Source: Saprospiraceae bacterium
Lineage (GTDB): Bacteria > Bacteroidota > Bacteroidia > Chitinophagales > Saprospiraceae
Length of the DNA: 64,000 nt
Reading direction: 5' to 3'
NCBI GenBank assembly: GCA_016719855.1
Contig: JADJYH010000041.1
Location: 1 to 64,000, forward strand
In this document: positions 1 through 7,470 of the stretch, one piece after another
Layout of the letters: each line of letters starts with the position of its first letter
Position numbering within the stretch: position 1 is the first letter of the stretch
Translations under genes and position numbers: made by a program
The notes under the pieces: model-generated
Seen by the model: only the letters and a program-made list of their open reading frames with translations
The model's database searches: none
What the model was told of the DNA's origin: nothing

Positions 1-74
1 CTAATTCCTGCTTCATCCGCCATCTTATTTAGCCAGGCAGTTGTTCTTCTAAAGGAATTTAGATTTCAAAACGA
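1..74 (+). repeat. Diverged copy of the sulP leader
   Basis: This stretch resembles 7398..7470, the leader just before the SulP gene. Both contain CATCTTAT, a GGC(A)GTTGTT core and CTAAAGGA before an A/T-rich stretch leading to an ATG. Here the leader is not followed by a transporter but by what looks like the 3' end of a cytochrome bd subunit gene. It suggests a duplicated upstream region. Seen by eye; not aligned by program. Confidence 0.5.
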
Positions 75-86
75 TGGCTCACGCTG

Positions 87-293
87 GTGTCTATTGAGTT
101 GCACTTGGAATTGCTATTATCCAATTCCGAGGCACTCAATCACGTGACGGTTTACAACGCCGCATCTTCCCAGAAATCGCTGGGCATCATGCTCATCATC
201 GCTGCCAACGGCACTCCACTGGTGGTTACATACACGGTATTTGTTTACAAAACTTTTAGGGCTGGCACTTCCCAATGTGAAGTGCATCACTGA
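87..293 (+). pseudogene. Remnant of cytochrome bd oxidase subunit II (CydB) C-terminus
   Basis: The short frame opens at a GTG and reads VTVYNAASSQKSLGIM, then IIAANGTPLVVTYTVFVYKTF. This is the pattern of the last transmembrane segment of Bacteroidota CydB (asparagine/serine-rich loop, hydrophobic helix, then a short basic tail). Only about 60 residues remain, the frame is closed by a stop upstream at 60..62, and no other part of cydB is present. I infer a deletion relic. CydB is the quinol oxidase subunit used at low oxygen, which fits the theme of the neighbourhood. It may be a chance frame; no search was possible. Confidence 0.45.
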
Positions 294-321
294 ACCTGTC
301 CTTGCTGACCCAGTAACTTTG
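276..321 (+). promoter_or_regulatory. Crp/Fnr-type box and -7 element of the thioredoxin gene
   Basis: Box TGTGAAGTGCATCACT at 276..291 is a dyad TGTGA-N6-TCACT. The -7 element TAACTTTG at 314..321 matches Bacteroidota TAnnTTTG perfectly. Centre-to-centre distance is 34 bp, putting the box near -41.5 of the expected start, the class II activator position. Confidence 0.75.
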
Positions 322-340
322 TCCCATAAATATCATTATC

Positions 341-670
341 ATGAAAAACAAGCAAGTAACTTTCAGCGATCTTATCAACAGCGACAAACCCGTACTGGTG
401 GACTTCGCCGCAGATTGGTGCGGGCCATGCAAGGCCATGAACCCCATCCTGCGGGATGTGGCTGCCAAGTTGGGCGACAAAGCTTCCATCGTTACCATTG
501 ATGTGGACAAAAACCCCGGCATTGCCCAGCAACTCAACATCATGGGCATTCCGACTTTTATCCTTTACAAAAAAGGCAAAACCATCTGGCGGCAGTCGGG
601 GATGCAATCCGCCAATGCGCTGATGCACGTCATCGAGCAAGCCGTTGGGCAGGAGAAAGTACCTGCCTGA
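341..670 (+). CDS. Thioredoxin
   Basis: A 109-residue cytoplasmic thioredoxin that reduces protein disulfides. It has the whole fold in one domain: strand VLVDFAADWCGPCKAM with the redox pair at Cys27/Cys30, the buried Asp in VTIDVDKNPGIA, and the cis-proline loop GIPTF. Length matches classical thioredoxins. The ATG lies about 12 bases after the expected transcription start of a strong promoter with a Crp/Fnr-type box, so the gene is probably induced with the sulfur genes downstream. A second thioredoxin is at 29800..30105. A dedicated role in handing electrons to the rhodanese/persulfide enzymes next door is inference. Confidence 0.93.
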   Translation: MKNKQVTFSDLINSDKPVLVDFAADWCGPCKAMNPILRDVAAKLGDKASIVTIDVDKNPGIAQQLNIMGIPTFILYKKGKTIWRQSGMQSANALMHVIEQAVGQEKVPA

Positions 671-837
671 TGCTAGGCTGGGGATTGCGCAGGAGATGTT
701 TGCCGACGGGATGGTTGAGTGGAAATTGCCATGCTGACAAGCTGCAATCATCAAATCTTTTTCAAACTTTACAGCGTTACAGATGAGCGGTCGTTGGTAT
801 GCTTTTCCAAACAAAAGCGACACCGCACTATACTTTC

Positions 838-904
838 GAGCGTCAGGTTTTGGCCATTTGCTTTTGGCCAACAGCTAACGGCTAAAAGCCAACGGCCAGC
901 ATTA
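838..904. repeat. Imperfect inverted repeat with reiterated TTGGCC/GGCCAA words
   Basis: The gap before the Crp/Fnr gene contains TTTTGGCCATTTGC, TTTTGGCCAAC, then GGCTAAAAGCC and CAACGGCC. The words pair with each other to give a weak hairpin. It belongs to the family of word-repeat hairpins seen in many gaps of this window. Confidence 0.45.
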
Positions 905-924
905 TAACACTCCAATTTTGAAGA

Positions 925-1578
925 ATGATAACCGAAAGCGCTGACATCCTTGCACTTGTACAAAAATACTACCCGCAACTTGCGGAGAAGGAACTCCAAC
1001 AAGAAATCGCCAATGCAGGCAAGCTCATGCACTTCAAAGCTGGGGAGGTCATCATGGACTACGGCAGCTACATCAAGCTCGTGCCGCTCGTCGTGGAGGG
1101 CGCCATCCGGGTGACCCGGGAAGACCCCGAAGAAGGCCGTGAAATCCTGCTTTATTTCTTGCAACCCGGCGAGGCTTGTTCGATGTCGTTCACCTGCTGC
1201 ATGTTGAACAAGAAGAGCGAAATCCGCACCGAGGCCGAGGACGACACCTCGCTCATCGCCATTCCCATCCGCTACATGGACGAGTGGATGACCCGCTACC
1301 AAAGCTGGAAAAACTTTGTGATGACCACCTACGACCGCAAGATTTTGGACTTGGTAAAAGTGGTGGATAGTATCTCGTTCAAGAACCTCGACAAGCGCAT
1401 GTTGGAGTACCTGAAAAAACGGGTGGCTGCCACTGGCAACCGGGTCATCAGCGCCTCGCACCAGGACATCGCCACCGACCTCAACGTGACTCGTGAGGCC
1501 GTCTCCCGCCTGCTGAAAAACCTTGAAAAAGAAGGCATCGTGAAATTGGGCAGGAACCAGTTGCTGTTCAAGAAGTAG
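925..1578 (+). CDS. Crp/Fnr family transcriptional regulator
   Basis: A 217-residue regulator. Residues about 20-115 form a cyclic-nucleotide-binding-type beta-roll; about 120-145 is the dimerisation helix; about 160-215 is the winged helix-turn-helix. The recognition helix reads TREAVSRLLKNLE, carrying Glu and Arg at the positions that contact the GA of TGA in E. coli CRP and FNR, with Ser-Arg as in FNR. A Cys-rich stretch CSMSFTCC lies inside the roll; it could sense redox state but is also common in Bacteroidota homologues, and there is no clear N-terminal FNR cysteine cluster. It is followed after 20 bases by carbonic anhydrase. I infer that it controls the TGA-N6-TCA promoters nearby, although the receiver-Crp protein at 24744 is an alternative. 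Confidence 0.9.
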   Translation: MITESADILALVQKYYPQLAEKELQQEIANAGKLMHFKAGEVIMDYGSYIKLVPLVVEGAIRVTREDPEEGREILLYFLQPGEACSMSFTCCMLNKKSEIRTEAEDDTSLIAIPIRYMDEWMTRYQSWKNFVMTTYDRKILDLVKVVDSISFKNLDKRMLEYLKKRVAATGNRVISASHQDIATDLNVTREAVSRLLKNLEKEGIVKLGRNQLLFKK

Positions 1579-1598
1579 GGCCTGAAAAAATCAACCGC

Positions 1599-2201
1599 AT
1601 GCAAAGAATAGTTGGCAAGTTCCTCGAATACAACAGCCATTGGGCTTGCGAAAAGCAAGCGGAAGATCCGCATTTTTTCGAGCATTTGGCCAAGGGCCAA
1701 AACCCCATCGCCCTGTTGCTCGGCTGCTCCGATAGCAGGGTGTCGCCATCGGTGGTGCTGGGCGGCGACCTGGGCGAGATTTTCATCCACCGCAACATCG
1801 CCAACGTGGTTTCCCACGCCGACATGAACTTCCTTTCGGTGCTGCAATACGCCGTGGATGTGCTTGGCATCCAAGACATCATCGTGTACGGGCATTACGG
1901 TTGCGGCGGCATCCGTGCTGCCATGGACGACGAGGCCATCGGCCTGATTGACAACTGGTTGGCCAACATCAAAGATGTGATGGCCACGCACCAAGCCGAG
2001 CTGGATGCCATCCCCGACGAACAAGACCGCCTGAACCGGTTGGTGGAACTGAACGTGCTGACGCAAATCAAGAACTTACGGCAGACCAGCGTTTTTCGTC
2101 AAGCGACCAAGCGTGGCAAGTCGTTACGCCTTCATGCCTGGGTCTATGACTTCTCGAACGGACAAGTGAAAGTGCTGGAGCATGAGGCGGTGGAAGTATA
2201 A
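1599..2201 (+). CDS. Beta-class carbonic anhydrase
   Basis: A 200-residue zinc enzyme interconverting CO2 and bicarbonate. The zinc site is visible: Cys43-x-Asp45-x-Arg47 in LGCSDSRVSP, and His99-x-x-Cys102 in VYGHYGCGGI. The C-terminus has the usual KRG..L.LHAWVYD strand. It starts 20 bases after the Crp/Fnr gene, so the two probably share a transcript. Carbonic anhydrase is often found with SulP transporters, one of which is at 7468, so bicarbonate supply or uptake is a possible shared task (inference). Confidence 0.93.
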   Translation: MQRIVGKFLEYNSHWACEKQAEDPHFFEHLAKGQNPIALLLGCSDSRVSPSVVLGGDLGEIFIHRNIANVVSHADMNFLSVLQYAVDVLGIQDIIVYGHYGCGGIRAAMDDEAIGLIDNWLANIKDVMATHQAELDAIPDEQDRLNRLVELNVLTQIKNLRQTSVFRQATKRGKSLRLHAWVYDFSNGQVKVLEHEAVEV

Positions 2202-2327
2202 ACTCCCGCCTATTTTTTCTTTCCTCCATTGCATCGCTTGTCAGCGACCCATCGCATTGTTTTCCCGTTTTTATCATTCCTCGTTGACGAAAGTCACCCC
2301 GCTCCGATGACTTAACTCACCCGCCCG

Positions 2328-2373
2328 TGTGATTTGCTTCACACAAACCCGCCCGCCATCTACTGCATCTTTG
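2328..2373 (+). promoter_or_regulatory. Perfect Crp-type box and -7 element of the first MBL-rhodanese gene
   Basis: TGTGATTTGCTTCACA at 2328..2343 is a perfect TGTGA-N6-TCACA dyad, extended by one further pair (G..C). CATCTTTG at 2366..2373 fits xAnnTTTG. Centre distance is 34 bp. Expected transcript start is about 2378, leaving a 5' leader of about 90 bases before the ATG at 2468. Confidence 0.8.
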
Positions 2374-2467
2374 CACTGTTCAATATTTGGAAAACATGGG
2401 TCTTGAAGCGCTTCAAAATCGTTTTTCAAATCATTTTTCAACATCATTTCAAAAGAAAATTGTCATT

Positions 2468-3211
2468 ATGAAAGTAGAACAAATCTATACCGGATGCTTG
2501 GCCGAGGCCGCTTATTACATAGAAAGCAACGGCGAAGCCGCCATTATTGACCCCATGCGGGAAACCGAGCCTTACCTCGAAAGGCTAAAAGCTGACAACG
2601 CAAAACTGAAATACGTCTTTGAGACACACTTCCACGCCGACTTCGTTTCCGGCCACCTCGACCTGGCCAAGGAAACCGGCGCCACCATCGTTTACGGCCC
2701 AACTGCCCAGCCCAACTTCAAGGCGTATATCGCCAAGGACAACGAGCTGATGAAGGTGGGCAACGTGACCATCAAAATCCTCCACACCCCCGGTCACACC
2801 CTCGAAAGCACCACCTACCTGCTGCAAGACGAAAACGGGAAGGACTACGCCATCTTCACTGGCGACGCCCTCTTCCTCGGTGATGTGGGTCGTCCCGACC
2901 TCGCCATCAAGCAAGGCGAGCTGACCGAAAAAGACCTCGCTGGCATGCTCTTCGACAGCCTCCGCAACCGCATCATGCCGCTCGGCGACGACGTTATCGT
3001 CTACCCGAACCACGGCGCTGGCTCGGCCTGCGGCAAAAAGATGAGCAAGGAAACTTGGGGCCACCGGCGACCAGAAGAAGTTCAACTACGCCCTGCGTGC
3101 CGACATGACGAAGGAGGAGTTTGTCAAGGAAGTGCTGACGGGCCTGGTGCCGCCGCCGCAGTATTTCCCCAAAAACGCCGTGATGAACAAGATGGGCTAC
3201 GAAAGCCTTGA
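2468..3211 (+). CDS. MBL-fold part of a frameshifted MBL-rhodanese (persulfide dioxygenase-like) protein
   Basis: N-terminal half of a gene that runs to 3878. The start MKVEQIYTGCLAEAAYYI aligns exactly with the intact paralogue at 5795, so I choose 2468 over the in-frame ATG at 2387. Metal-site motifs: THFHADFVSGH (HxHxD...H), LHTPGHT, FTGDALFLGDVGRPDLA and NHGAGSACGK, all present. Members of this family (ETHE1/BLH type) oxidise glutathione or low-molecular-weight persulfides. Homology stops near 3060, where TGGGGC is followed by ACCGGCGACCAG in the next frame (one base gained or two lost); the residues after that are out of frame. The rest of the protein continues at 3105..3878. Confidence 0.85.
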   Translation: MKVEQIYTGCLAEAAYYIESNGEAAIIDPMRETEPYLERLKADNAKLKYVFETHFHADFVSGHLDLAKETGATIVYGPTAQPNFKAYIAKDNELMKVGNVTIKILHTPGHTLESTTYLLQDENGKDYAIFTGDALFLGDVGRPDLAIKQGELTEKDLAGMLFDSLRNRIMPLGDDVIVYPNHGAGSACGKKMSKETWGHRRPEEVQLRPACRHDEGGVCQGSADGPGAAAAVFPQKRRDEQDGLRKP

Positions 3212-3878
3212 CAAGGTGCGCCTCCGTGGAGAACAGGCACTCAGCGTACGGGCGTTCAAGGCTGCCTGGGAGGGCAACGATGCGCTCGTGATTGACACCC
3301 GCCCGCAGGAAGTTTTTGCCAAAGGCTTCATCCCCGGTTCTATCTTCATCGGCATTGACGACACCTTCGCTCCCTGGGTGGGAGCATTGATTACCGACCT
3401 GAAAAAGCCCATCCTCTTCGTGTGCGAAGGGGGCAAAGAGGAAGAAGTGGTGAACCGCCTGGCACGGGTCGGCTACGACAACCCGATTGGCTACCTCGAA
3501 TGTGGCTTCGATGCCTGGGAAAAAGCAGTCGAAGAAATGGACAGCCTCGACGAGGTGTCCGCCACCACATTTGCCAAAATGTACAATGGCTCAAACCTGA
3601 ACCTGCTGGACGTGCGCAGGGCAAGCGAGTTCCAGACGGAGCATCTGGTGGGCGCCGTGAACTTCCCGCTCGATTTCATCAACAGCAATATGAGCGAGGT
3701 GGACCGTGACAAGACTTACTACCTGCATTGTGAAGGGGGCTACCGCTCGGTCATCGCCGCTTCCATCCTGAAATCGAGGGGCTTCCACAACTTGGTGAAC
3801 ATCCAGGGTGGCTACAAAGCCCTTTCCGAAACCAACTTGAAGCGCACAGAGCACGTGGAGCAAATGACAGAGCTTTAA
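3105..3878 (+). CDS. Tandem rhodanese part of the frameshifted MBL-rhodanese protein
   Basis: C-terminal half of the gene begun at 2468; homology actually resumes at about 3063. After a linker (LVPPPQYFPKNAVMNKMGY) come two rhodanese domains. The first has an FVCEGGKEEE loop with a Cys, the second LHCEGGYRS with the expected catalytic Cys. Rhodaneses move sulfane sulfur between thiols, sulfite and cyanide, so the fusion would couple persulfide oxidation and sulfur transfer. The ATG at 3105 is internal to the real gene. The fragment aligns throughout with residues from about 205 to the end of the 470-residue paralogue at 5795..7207. Confidence 0.85.
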   Translation: MTKEEFVKEVLTGLVPPPQYFPKNAVMNKMGYESLDKVRLRGEQALSVRAFKAAWEGNDALVIDTRPQEVFAKGFIPGSIFIGIDDTFAPWVGALITDLKKPILFVCEGGKEEEVVNRLARVGYDNPIGYLECGFDAWEKAVEEMDSLDEVSATTFAKMYNGSNLNLLDVRRASEFQTEHLVGAVNFPLDFINSNMSEVDRDKTYYLHCEGGYRSVIAASILKSRGFHNLVNIQGGYKALSETNLKRTEHVEQMTEL

Positions 3879-3879
3879 G

Positions 3880-3916
3880 GGGAAATTGGGAAATTAGGAA
3901 TTGGGAAATTAATTAC
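3880..3916. repeat. Tandem GGGAAATT words
   Basis: The unit GGGAAATT is repeated with small changes right after the MBL-rhodanese stop. Similar octamer repeats are known from intergenic repeats of other phyla. Function unknown. Confidence 0.5.
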
Positions 3917-3982
3917 GTCGCACTCTACTGTGCTTTAGCCCAATTATGAGACAGATTTATGTTCGATTTTCATTAGATATGA

Positions 3983-4011
3983 GGGCTGCCTTTGGGCAGC
4001 CCACCTTTTTT
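3983..4011 (+). terminator. Intrinsic terminator after the first MBL-rhodanese gene
   Basis: Perfect 8-bp stem GGGCTGCC/GGCAGCCC with a TTTG loop, followed by CACC and six T. It separates this transcript from the rhodanese gene at 4112, which has its own promoter. Confidence 0.85.
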
Positions 4012-4033
4012 GCTAATTGGCGGCGCTTCCGAG

Positions 4034-4079
4034 TGTGATGTGGGTTACTGATTGGCCCCTCCCGGCGGGCGTAACTTTG
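4034..4079 (+). promoter_or_regulatory. Crp/Fnr-type box and -7 element of the rhodanese-peroxiredoxin genes
   Basis: TGTGATGTGGGTTACT at 4034..4049 keeps one full half-site (TGTGA) and a weaker second half. TAACTTTG at 4072..4079 is a perfect -7 element. Centre distance is 34 bp, the same as in the neighbouring promoters. Confidence 0.65.
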
Positions 4080-4111
4080 CACCATTGTTTAACTAAAAAA
4101 ATTCTAAAACA

Positions 4112-4409
4112 ATGGACTTGTCAAAAATCGTCAACAACCCCATGGCCACGCTGGTGGACGTTCGTGAAACCTACGAATTCCAGGCCAGCCATGCTCCCGG
4201 TGCCATCAATATCCCGCTCGGTAGCATCTTCCAGCGCATTGAAGAATTCAAGAAAATGAGCGCACCGATTGTCGTGTATTGCCGCAGCGGCAACCGCAGC
4301 GAACACGCAAAACTCGTGCTGCAAGCCAAAGATTGCATGGGGTTTACAACGGCGGCGGCCTCGGTGACGCTGTACCCAGTCGCAAGCACCAAAACAGGCT
4401 GCTGCTTAA
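4112..4409 (+). CDS. Single-domain rhodanese (frameshifted)
   Basis: A small sulfurtransferase of about 98 residues. Visible are LVDVRETYEFQASHAPGAINIP, the signature of the first half, and the active-site loop VVYCRSGNRSE with the catalytic Cys. After LQAK the frame breaks near 4335; the next frame continues GVYNGGGLGDAV, the usual rhodanese end, and a further break near 4370 gives a short tail with the stop TAA at 4407..4409. The protein is therefore complete in length but needs two one-base corrections. It opens a likely operon with a second rhodanese and a peroxiredoxin. Confidence 0.8.
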
Positions 4410-4441
4410 CCATCCACCGTTCACCTTTTACAATTCCACTG

Positions 4442-4782
4442 ATGTTCAATTTTCTGAAAAAACTATTTGGCGGCGGTAGCTCATCGAACCTGTCGGAGAT
4501 GCTGGCGCAGGGAGCCATCATACTTGACGTGCGCTCAGGGAGGAGTTCAGGGAGGGCATCCGCAGGGAGCACAAGAATGTGCCGTTGCAGGAGCTTTTGA
4601 CCGCCATTTGCCCAAAATCATGAACAAAAAAGGCCGTCATCACCTGCTGCGTTTCTGGGCGCAGGAGCGGCATTGCGGCGCAGCAACTTCGGGCTGCTGG
4701 CGTCCAGGCCGTCAACGGCGGCCCTTGGCAGTCGGTGGCGAGTGCTGTAAAAAAATACAAGGCAACTACCGTGGCAGCCTAA
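4442..4782 (+). CDS. Second rhodanese (multiply frameshifted)
   Basis: Starts MFNFLKKLFGGG, then LSEMLAQGAIILDVRS, the start of a rhodanese domain. The frame then changes near 4532 (EEFREG...NVPLQELL) and again near 4615, where VITCCVSGRRSGIAAQQLRA, GVQAVNGGPWQSVASAVKKY follow. The loop CVSGRRSG is the sulfur-carrying active site. The corrected product is about 112 residues and ends at TAA 4780..4782. The N-terminal amphipathic stretch may attach it to the membrane (inference). Three breaks in 340 bases make this the worst-affected small gene of the window; true pseudogene status cannot be excluded. Confidence 0.7.
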
Positions 4783-4838
4783 AACGATTCCGTTTTCCTT
4801 GGCTTGCCACTATTTTTATAAATTAATTAAAGAATACC

Positions 4839-5501
4839 ATGGAAAATCAAGTAGTAGCTGGAGACAATGCACGCATCGGCGACAAAGCGCCGGATTTCAA
4901 GGTCAAAACGACTACTGGCGACATGACTTTCTCAGAGTACAACAAGGGAAGCTGGGTCGTGATGTTCTCGCACCCCGCCGACTTCACCCCGGTCTGCACC
5001 ACCGAGATGTCAGCCTTTGCCGTGGACAAGGATTTTTACGCCAAGCACAACACCAAGCTGCTTGGCCTCAGCATTGACAGCATCCACTCGCACTTGGCTT
5101 GGGTGAACAACGTCCGTGAAAACACCGGCGTGTACATGGACTTCCCCATCATCGCCGACCTCGACATGAAGGTGGCGAACCTCTACGGGATGCTCCACCC
5201 CGGCGAAAGCGAGACGGCAGCAGTGCGAGCCGTTTTCTTCATTGACCCGAAGGGCACCATCCGCCTCATCATGTACTACCCGCTCAACGTGGGCCGCAAC
5301 ATGGACGAGATTCAGCGGGTGCTCATCGCCCTTCAAACGGTGGACACCTGCAAATGCGCCCTTCCCGTCAACTGGCGTCCCGGCGACAAGGCCATCGTGC
5401 CGCCGCCAAAAACGCTGGTGGAAATGGACGAGCGCATCGCCAACACGACCTACGAAAAAGTGGATTTCTACTTGATGAAAAAGGAGATTGCGCTGAATTA
5501 A
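4839..5501 (+). CDS. Peroxiredoxin, Prx6 (1-Cys) type
   Basis: A 220-residue peroxidase that reduces H2O2 and organic hydroperoxides. The peroxidatic Cys is Cys53 in HPADFTPVCTTEMSAF. The length and the C-terminal extension with WRPGDKAIVPPP, typical of the Prx6/AhpC2 group, place it in the 1-Cys class, which needs an external thiol such as thioredoxin. It follows the two rhodaneses by 56 bases with no terminator between, so it is probably cotranscribed with them. Persulfide and peroxide detoxification side by side is a recurring pairing. Confidence 0.93.
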   Translation: MENQVVAGDNARIGDKAPDFKVKTTTGDMTFSEYNKGSWVVMFSHPADFTPVCTTEMSAFAVDKDFYAKHNTKLLGLSIDSIHSHLAWVNNVRENTGVYMDFPIIADLDMKVANLYGMLHPGESETAAVRAVFFIDPKGTIRLIMYYPLNVGRNMDEIQRVLIALQTVDTCKCALPVNWRPGDKAIVPPPKTLVEMDERIANTTYEKVDFYLMKKEIALN

Positions 5502-5504
5502 GTA

Positions 5505-5596
5505 GAAAGACTTTAGAAATTAGACAATAGATTTTAGATAAGGCATTGATGGTCAATTATTTGCGTGACTTCTAATGTCTAATGTCTAATGTCTGG
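5505..5596. repeat. Word-repeat hairpin (TTAGACA / TGTCTAA)
   Basis: The left part has AGACTTTAGAAATTAGAC, the right part has CTAATGT three times in tandem, which is the reverse complement of the left words. It folds as a long imperfect hairpin. The same word is used at 61322..61412. Confidence 0.55.
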
Positions 5597-5623
5597 TTAT
5601 TTAATCAGCAAACTTTTAAACAC

Positions 5624-5661
5624 AAAAAAGCTGGCATCCACTGCGGGTGCTGGCTTTTTTT
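5624..5661 (+). terminator. Intrinsic terminator after the peroxiredoxin gene
   Basis: AAAAAAGCTGGCATCC pairs (with G-T wobbles) with GGGTGCTGGC, followed by seven T. The A-run before and the T-run after extend the stem. Confidence 0.7.
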
Positions 5662-5699
5662 ATGCCTCCACGGCAAGGATTTCTGGAGCGTTTTCCTTG

Positions 5700-5744
5700 T
5701 GTGATTCGCTTCACTGTGGAGGGCGTAAAACGCCCGCATCTTTG
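5700..5744 (+). promoter_or_regulatory. Crp/Fnr-type box and -7 element of the second MBL-rhodanese gene
   Basis: TGTGATTCGCTTCACT at 5700..5715 has one mismatch to TGTGA-N6-TCACA and is nearly the same as the box at 2328. CATCTTTG at 5737..5744 repeats the -7 element of that gene. Centre distance is 33 bp. The promoter was probably duplicated along with the gene. Confidence 0.78.
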
Positions 5745-5794
5745 CACCATCAAATTTTCAACATCAAATTCTTTAGAAAAAAACTTCTTTAAAA

Positions 5795-7207
5795 ATGAAA
5801 GTCGAACAAATTTATACCGGCTGCCTAGCACAAGGCGCTTACTACATCGAAAGCAACGGCGAGGCAGTCATCATTGACCCATTGCGGGAGACGCAGCCGT
5901 ACCTGGAGAAGCTCGAAGAGGCGGGCGTGAAGCTCAAGTACATCTTTGAGACGCACTTCCACGCCGACTTCGTGTCCGGTCACATTGACCTTGCGAAAAA
6001 AACGGGTGCTACCATCGTGTACGGCCCCAACGCCGCTACCAGCTACGACATCTACTCGGCCAAAGACGGCGAGGAGTTGAAGCTGGAAATGGAAAGCACG
6101 ACCTACCTGCTGCGTGACGAAAGTGGAAAAGACTACGCCATCTTCAGCGGCGACACGCTTTTCCTCGGCGATGTGGGCCGCCCTGACCTCGCCATCAAGC
6201 AAGGTGAACTGACGAAGGAAGACCTCGCCGGTTTCCTTTTCGACAGCCTGCGTGAGAAAATCATGACCCTGTCCGACGACGTCATCGTTTACCCAGCGCA
6301 CGGCGCTGGTTCTGCCTGCGGCAAAAACCTTAGCAAGGACACCTGGGGCTATCTCGGCGACCAGAAAAAGCTCAACTATGCCCTTCGGGAAAACATGACA
6401 AAAGCGGAGTTCGTGCGGGAAGTGACTTCCGGCCTCACGCCGCCACCGTCTTATTTCCCAAAAAATGCCATGATGAACAAAACGGGCTACGAGAGCTTCG
6501 ACGAGGTGCTGGAAAAAGGAGCAACGCCACTCACCCCCGCCCGCTTCGAGGAGCTGGTGGACACGGAGGAGGCGCTCATGCTCGACACCCGCAGCGAGGA
6601 AGAATTCAGTGCCGAGCACATCCCCGGTTCCATCTTCATCGGCATGGACAGCCAGTTTGCTCCTTGGGTTGGTGCGCTCATCACGGACATCCAGCAGCCC
6701 ATCGTCCTCATTGCGCCGCAGGGTAGGGAGGAGGAAGCCGTGACTCGCCTAGCGAGGGTCGGTTACGACAACACCATCGGTTACCTAGAAGGCGGCATCG
6801 AAGCCTGGAAGGCAGCTGGCAAGGAGACCGACAGCATTGAGTCCGTCACCGCCGACGAGCTGGCTATCCGCATGGATGCTGGGCTGGACGGTACGGTGCT
6901 CGACGTTCGCAAGCCGACGGAGTTTCTGTCGCAGCACGTCATCGGTGCCACCAACTTCCCGCTGGACTACATCAACCGCAACTTCAACCGCCTCGACGGC
7001 AACGAGACTTACTACCTGCACTGCCTTGGCGGCTACCGTTCGCTCATCACCATTTCCATCCTGAAAGCGAGGGGCTATCACAACCTCGTGGATATCACCA
7101 AAGGCTGGAAGGCCATCGAAGAGAGCGCCGTGCCGAAGAGCGACCACGTTTGTCCTTCGACCATTACCCAAGAGGTGATTGATGAAGCGGTGACGGCAGT
7201 GGTGTAA
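5795..7207 (+). CDS. MBL-fold/rhodanese fusion, intact frame, shortened metal site
   Basis: A 470-residue paralogue of the gene at 2468..3878. MBL domain at about 1-200 with HFHADFVSGH (His54, His56, Asp58, His63), FSGDTLFLGDVGRPDLA and AHGAGSACGK; rhodanese domains at about 265-355 and 365-460. The second rhodanese keeps the catalytic Cys in LHCLGGYRS; the first has IAPQGREE and no Cys. Compared with the paralogue, a net 13 residues are missing after residue 97, exactly where LHTPGHT should be, so one expected metal-binding His is absent. It may be inactive as a dioxygenase but still a sulfurtransferase. It has its own Crp/Fnr-type promoter and terminator. Confidence 0.9.
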   Translation: MKVEQIYTGCLAQGAYYIESNGEAVIIDPLRETQPYLEKLEEAGVKLKYIFETHFHADFVSGHIDLAKKTGATIVYGPNAATSYDIYSAKDGEELKLEMESTTYLLRDESGKDYAIFSGDTLFLGDVGRPDLAIKQGELTKEDLAGFLFDSLREKIMTLSDDVIVYPAHGAGSACGKNLSKDTWGYLGDQKKLNYALRENMTKAEFVREVTSGLTPPPSYFPKNAMMNKTGYESFDEVLEKGATPLTPARFEELVDTEEALMLDTRSEEEFSAEHIPGSIFIGMDSQFAPWVGALITDIQQPIVLIAPQGREEEAVTRLARVGYDNTIGYLEGGIEAWKAAGKETDSIESVTADELAIRMDAGLDGTVLDVRKPTEFLSQHVIGATNFPLDYINRNFNRLDGNETYYLHCLGGYRSLITISILKARGYHNLVDITKGWKAIEESAVPKSDHVCPSTITQEVIDEAVTAVV

Positions 7208-7227
7208 GTGGTTTTAGTTTTCAAAAG

Positions 7228-7264
7228 AAAGCCCGGTAGCGAAGAGGCTTGCTGGGCTTTTTTT
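7228..7264 (+). terminator. Intrinsic terminator after the second MBL-rhodanese gene
   Basis: AAAGCCCGGTAGC pairs with GCTTGCTGGGCTT (partly interrupted), followed by a run of seven T. Confidence 0.75.
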
Positions 7265-7347
7265 ATTTAATTGTTGTCCCGTCCTGAAATAGCTTTACAA
7301 AATGAATCGGAAATCACTGAACCCCCAGTTTTGTACAAAATCCAACG

Positions 7348-7392
7348 TGTAACATCAATCACAGACCTACTCCCGGCAAACCCGTTCCTTTG
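7348..7392 (+). promoter_or_regulatory. Crp/Fnr-type box and -7 element of the SulP gene
   Basis: TGTAACATCAATCACA at 7348..7363 has one mismatch to TGTGA-N6-TCACA. TTCCTTTG at 7385..7392 fits TxnnTTTG. Centre distance is 33 bp. Expected transcript start is about 7396, so the leader shared with 1..74 is transcribed. Confidence 0.68.
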
Positions 7393-7397
7393 TGCCT

Positions 7398-7470
7398 TAA
7401 TTTCTGCCTCATCGGCCATCTTATTGGCTTGGCGGTTGTTTTCCTAAAGGATTTCAAATTTAAAAAGATG
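7398..7470 (+). repeat. SulP leader sharing sequence with 1..74
   Basis: The transcribed leader of the SulP gene. It shares CATCTTAT, GTTGTT and CTAAAGGA blocks in the same order with the start of the window. Confidence 0.5.

Noticed and set aside
1329..2066. Open frame of 245 residues on the minus strand across the Crp and carbonic anhydrase genes
   Set aside because: It crosses two good genes with intact active sites and has no recognisable motif.
2387..2467. Earlier in-frame start for the first MBL-rhodanese gene
   Set aside because: The paralogue at 5795 starts at the position of 2468, and the added 27 residues have no similarity to it.
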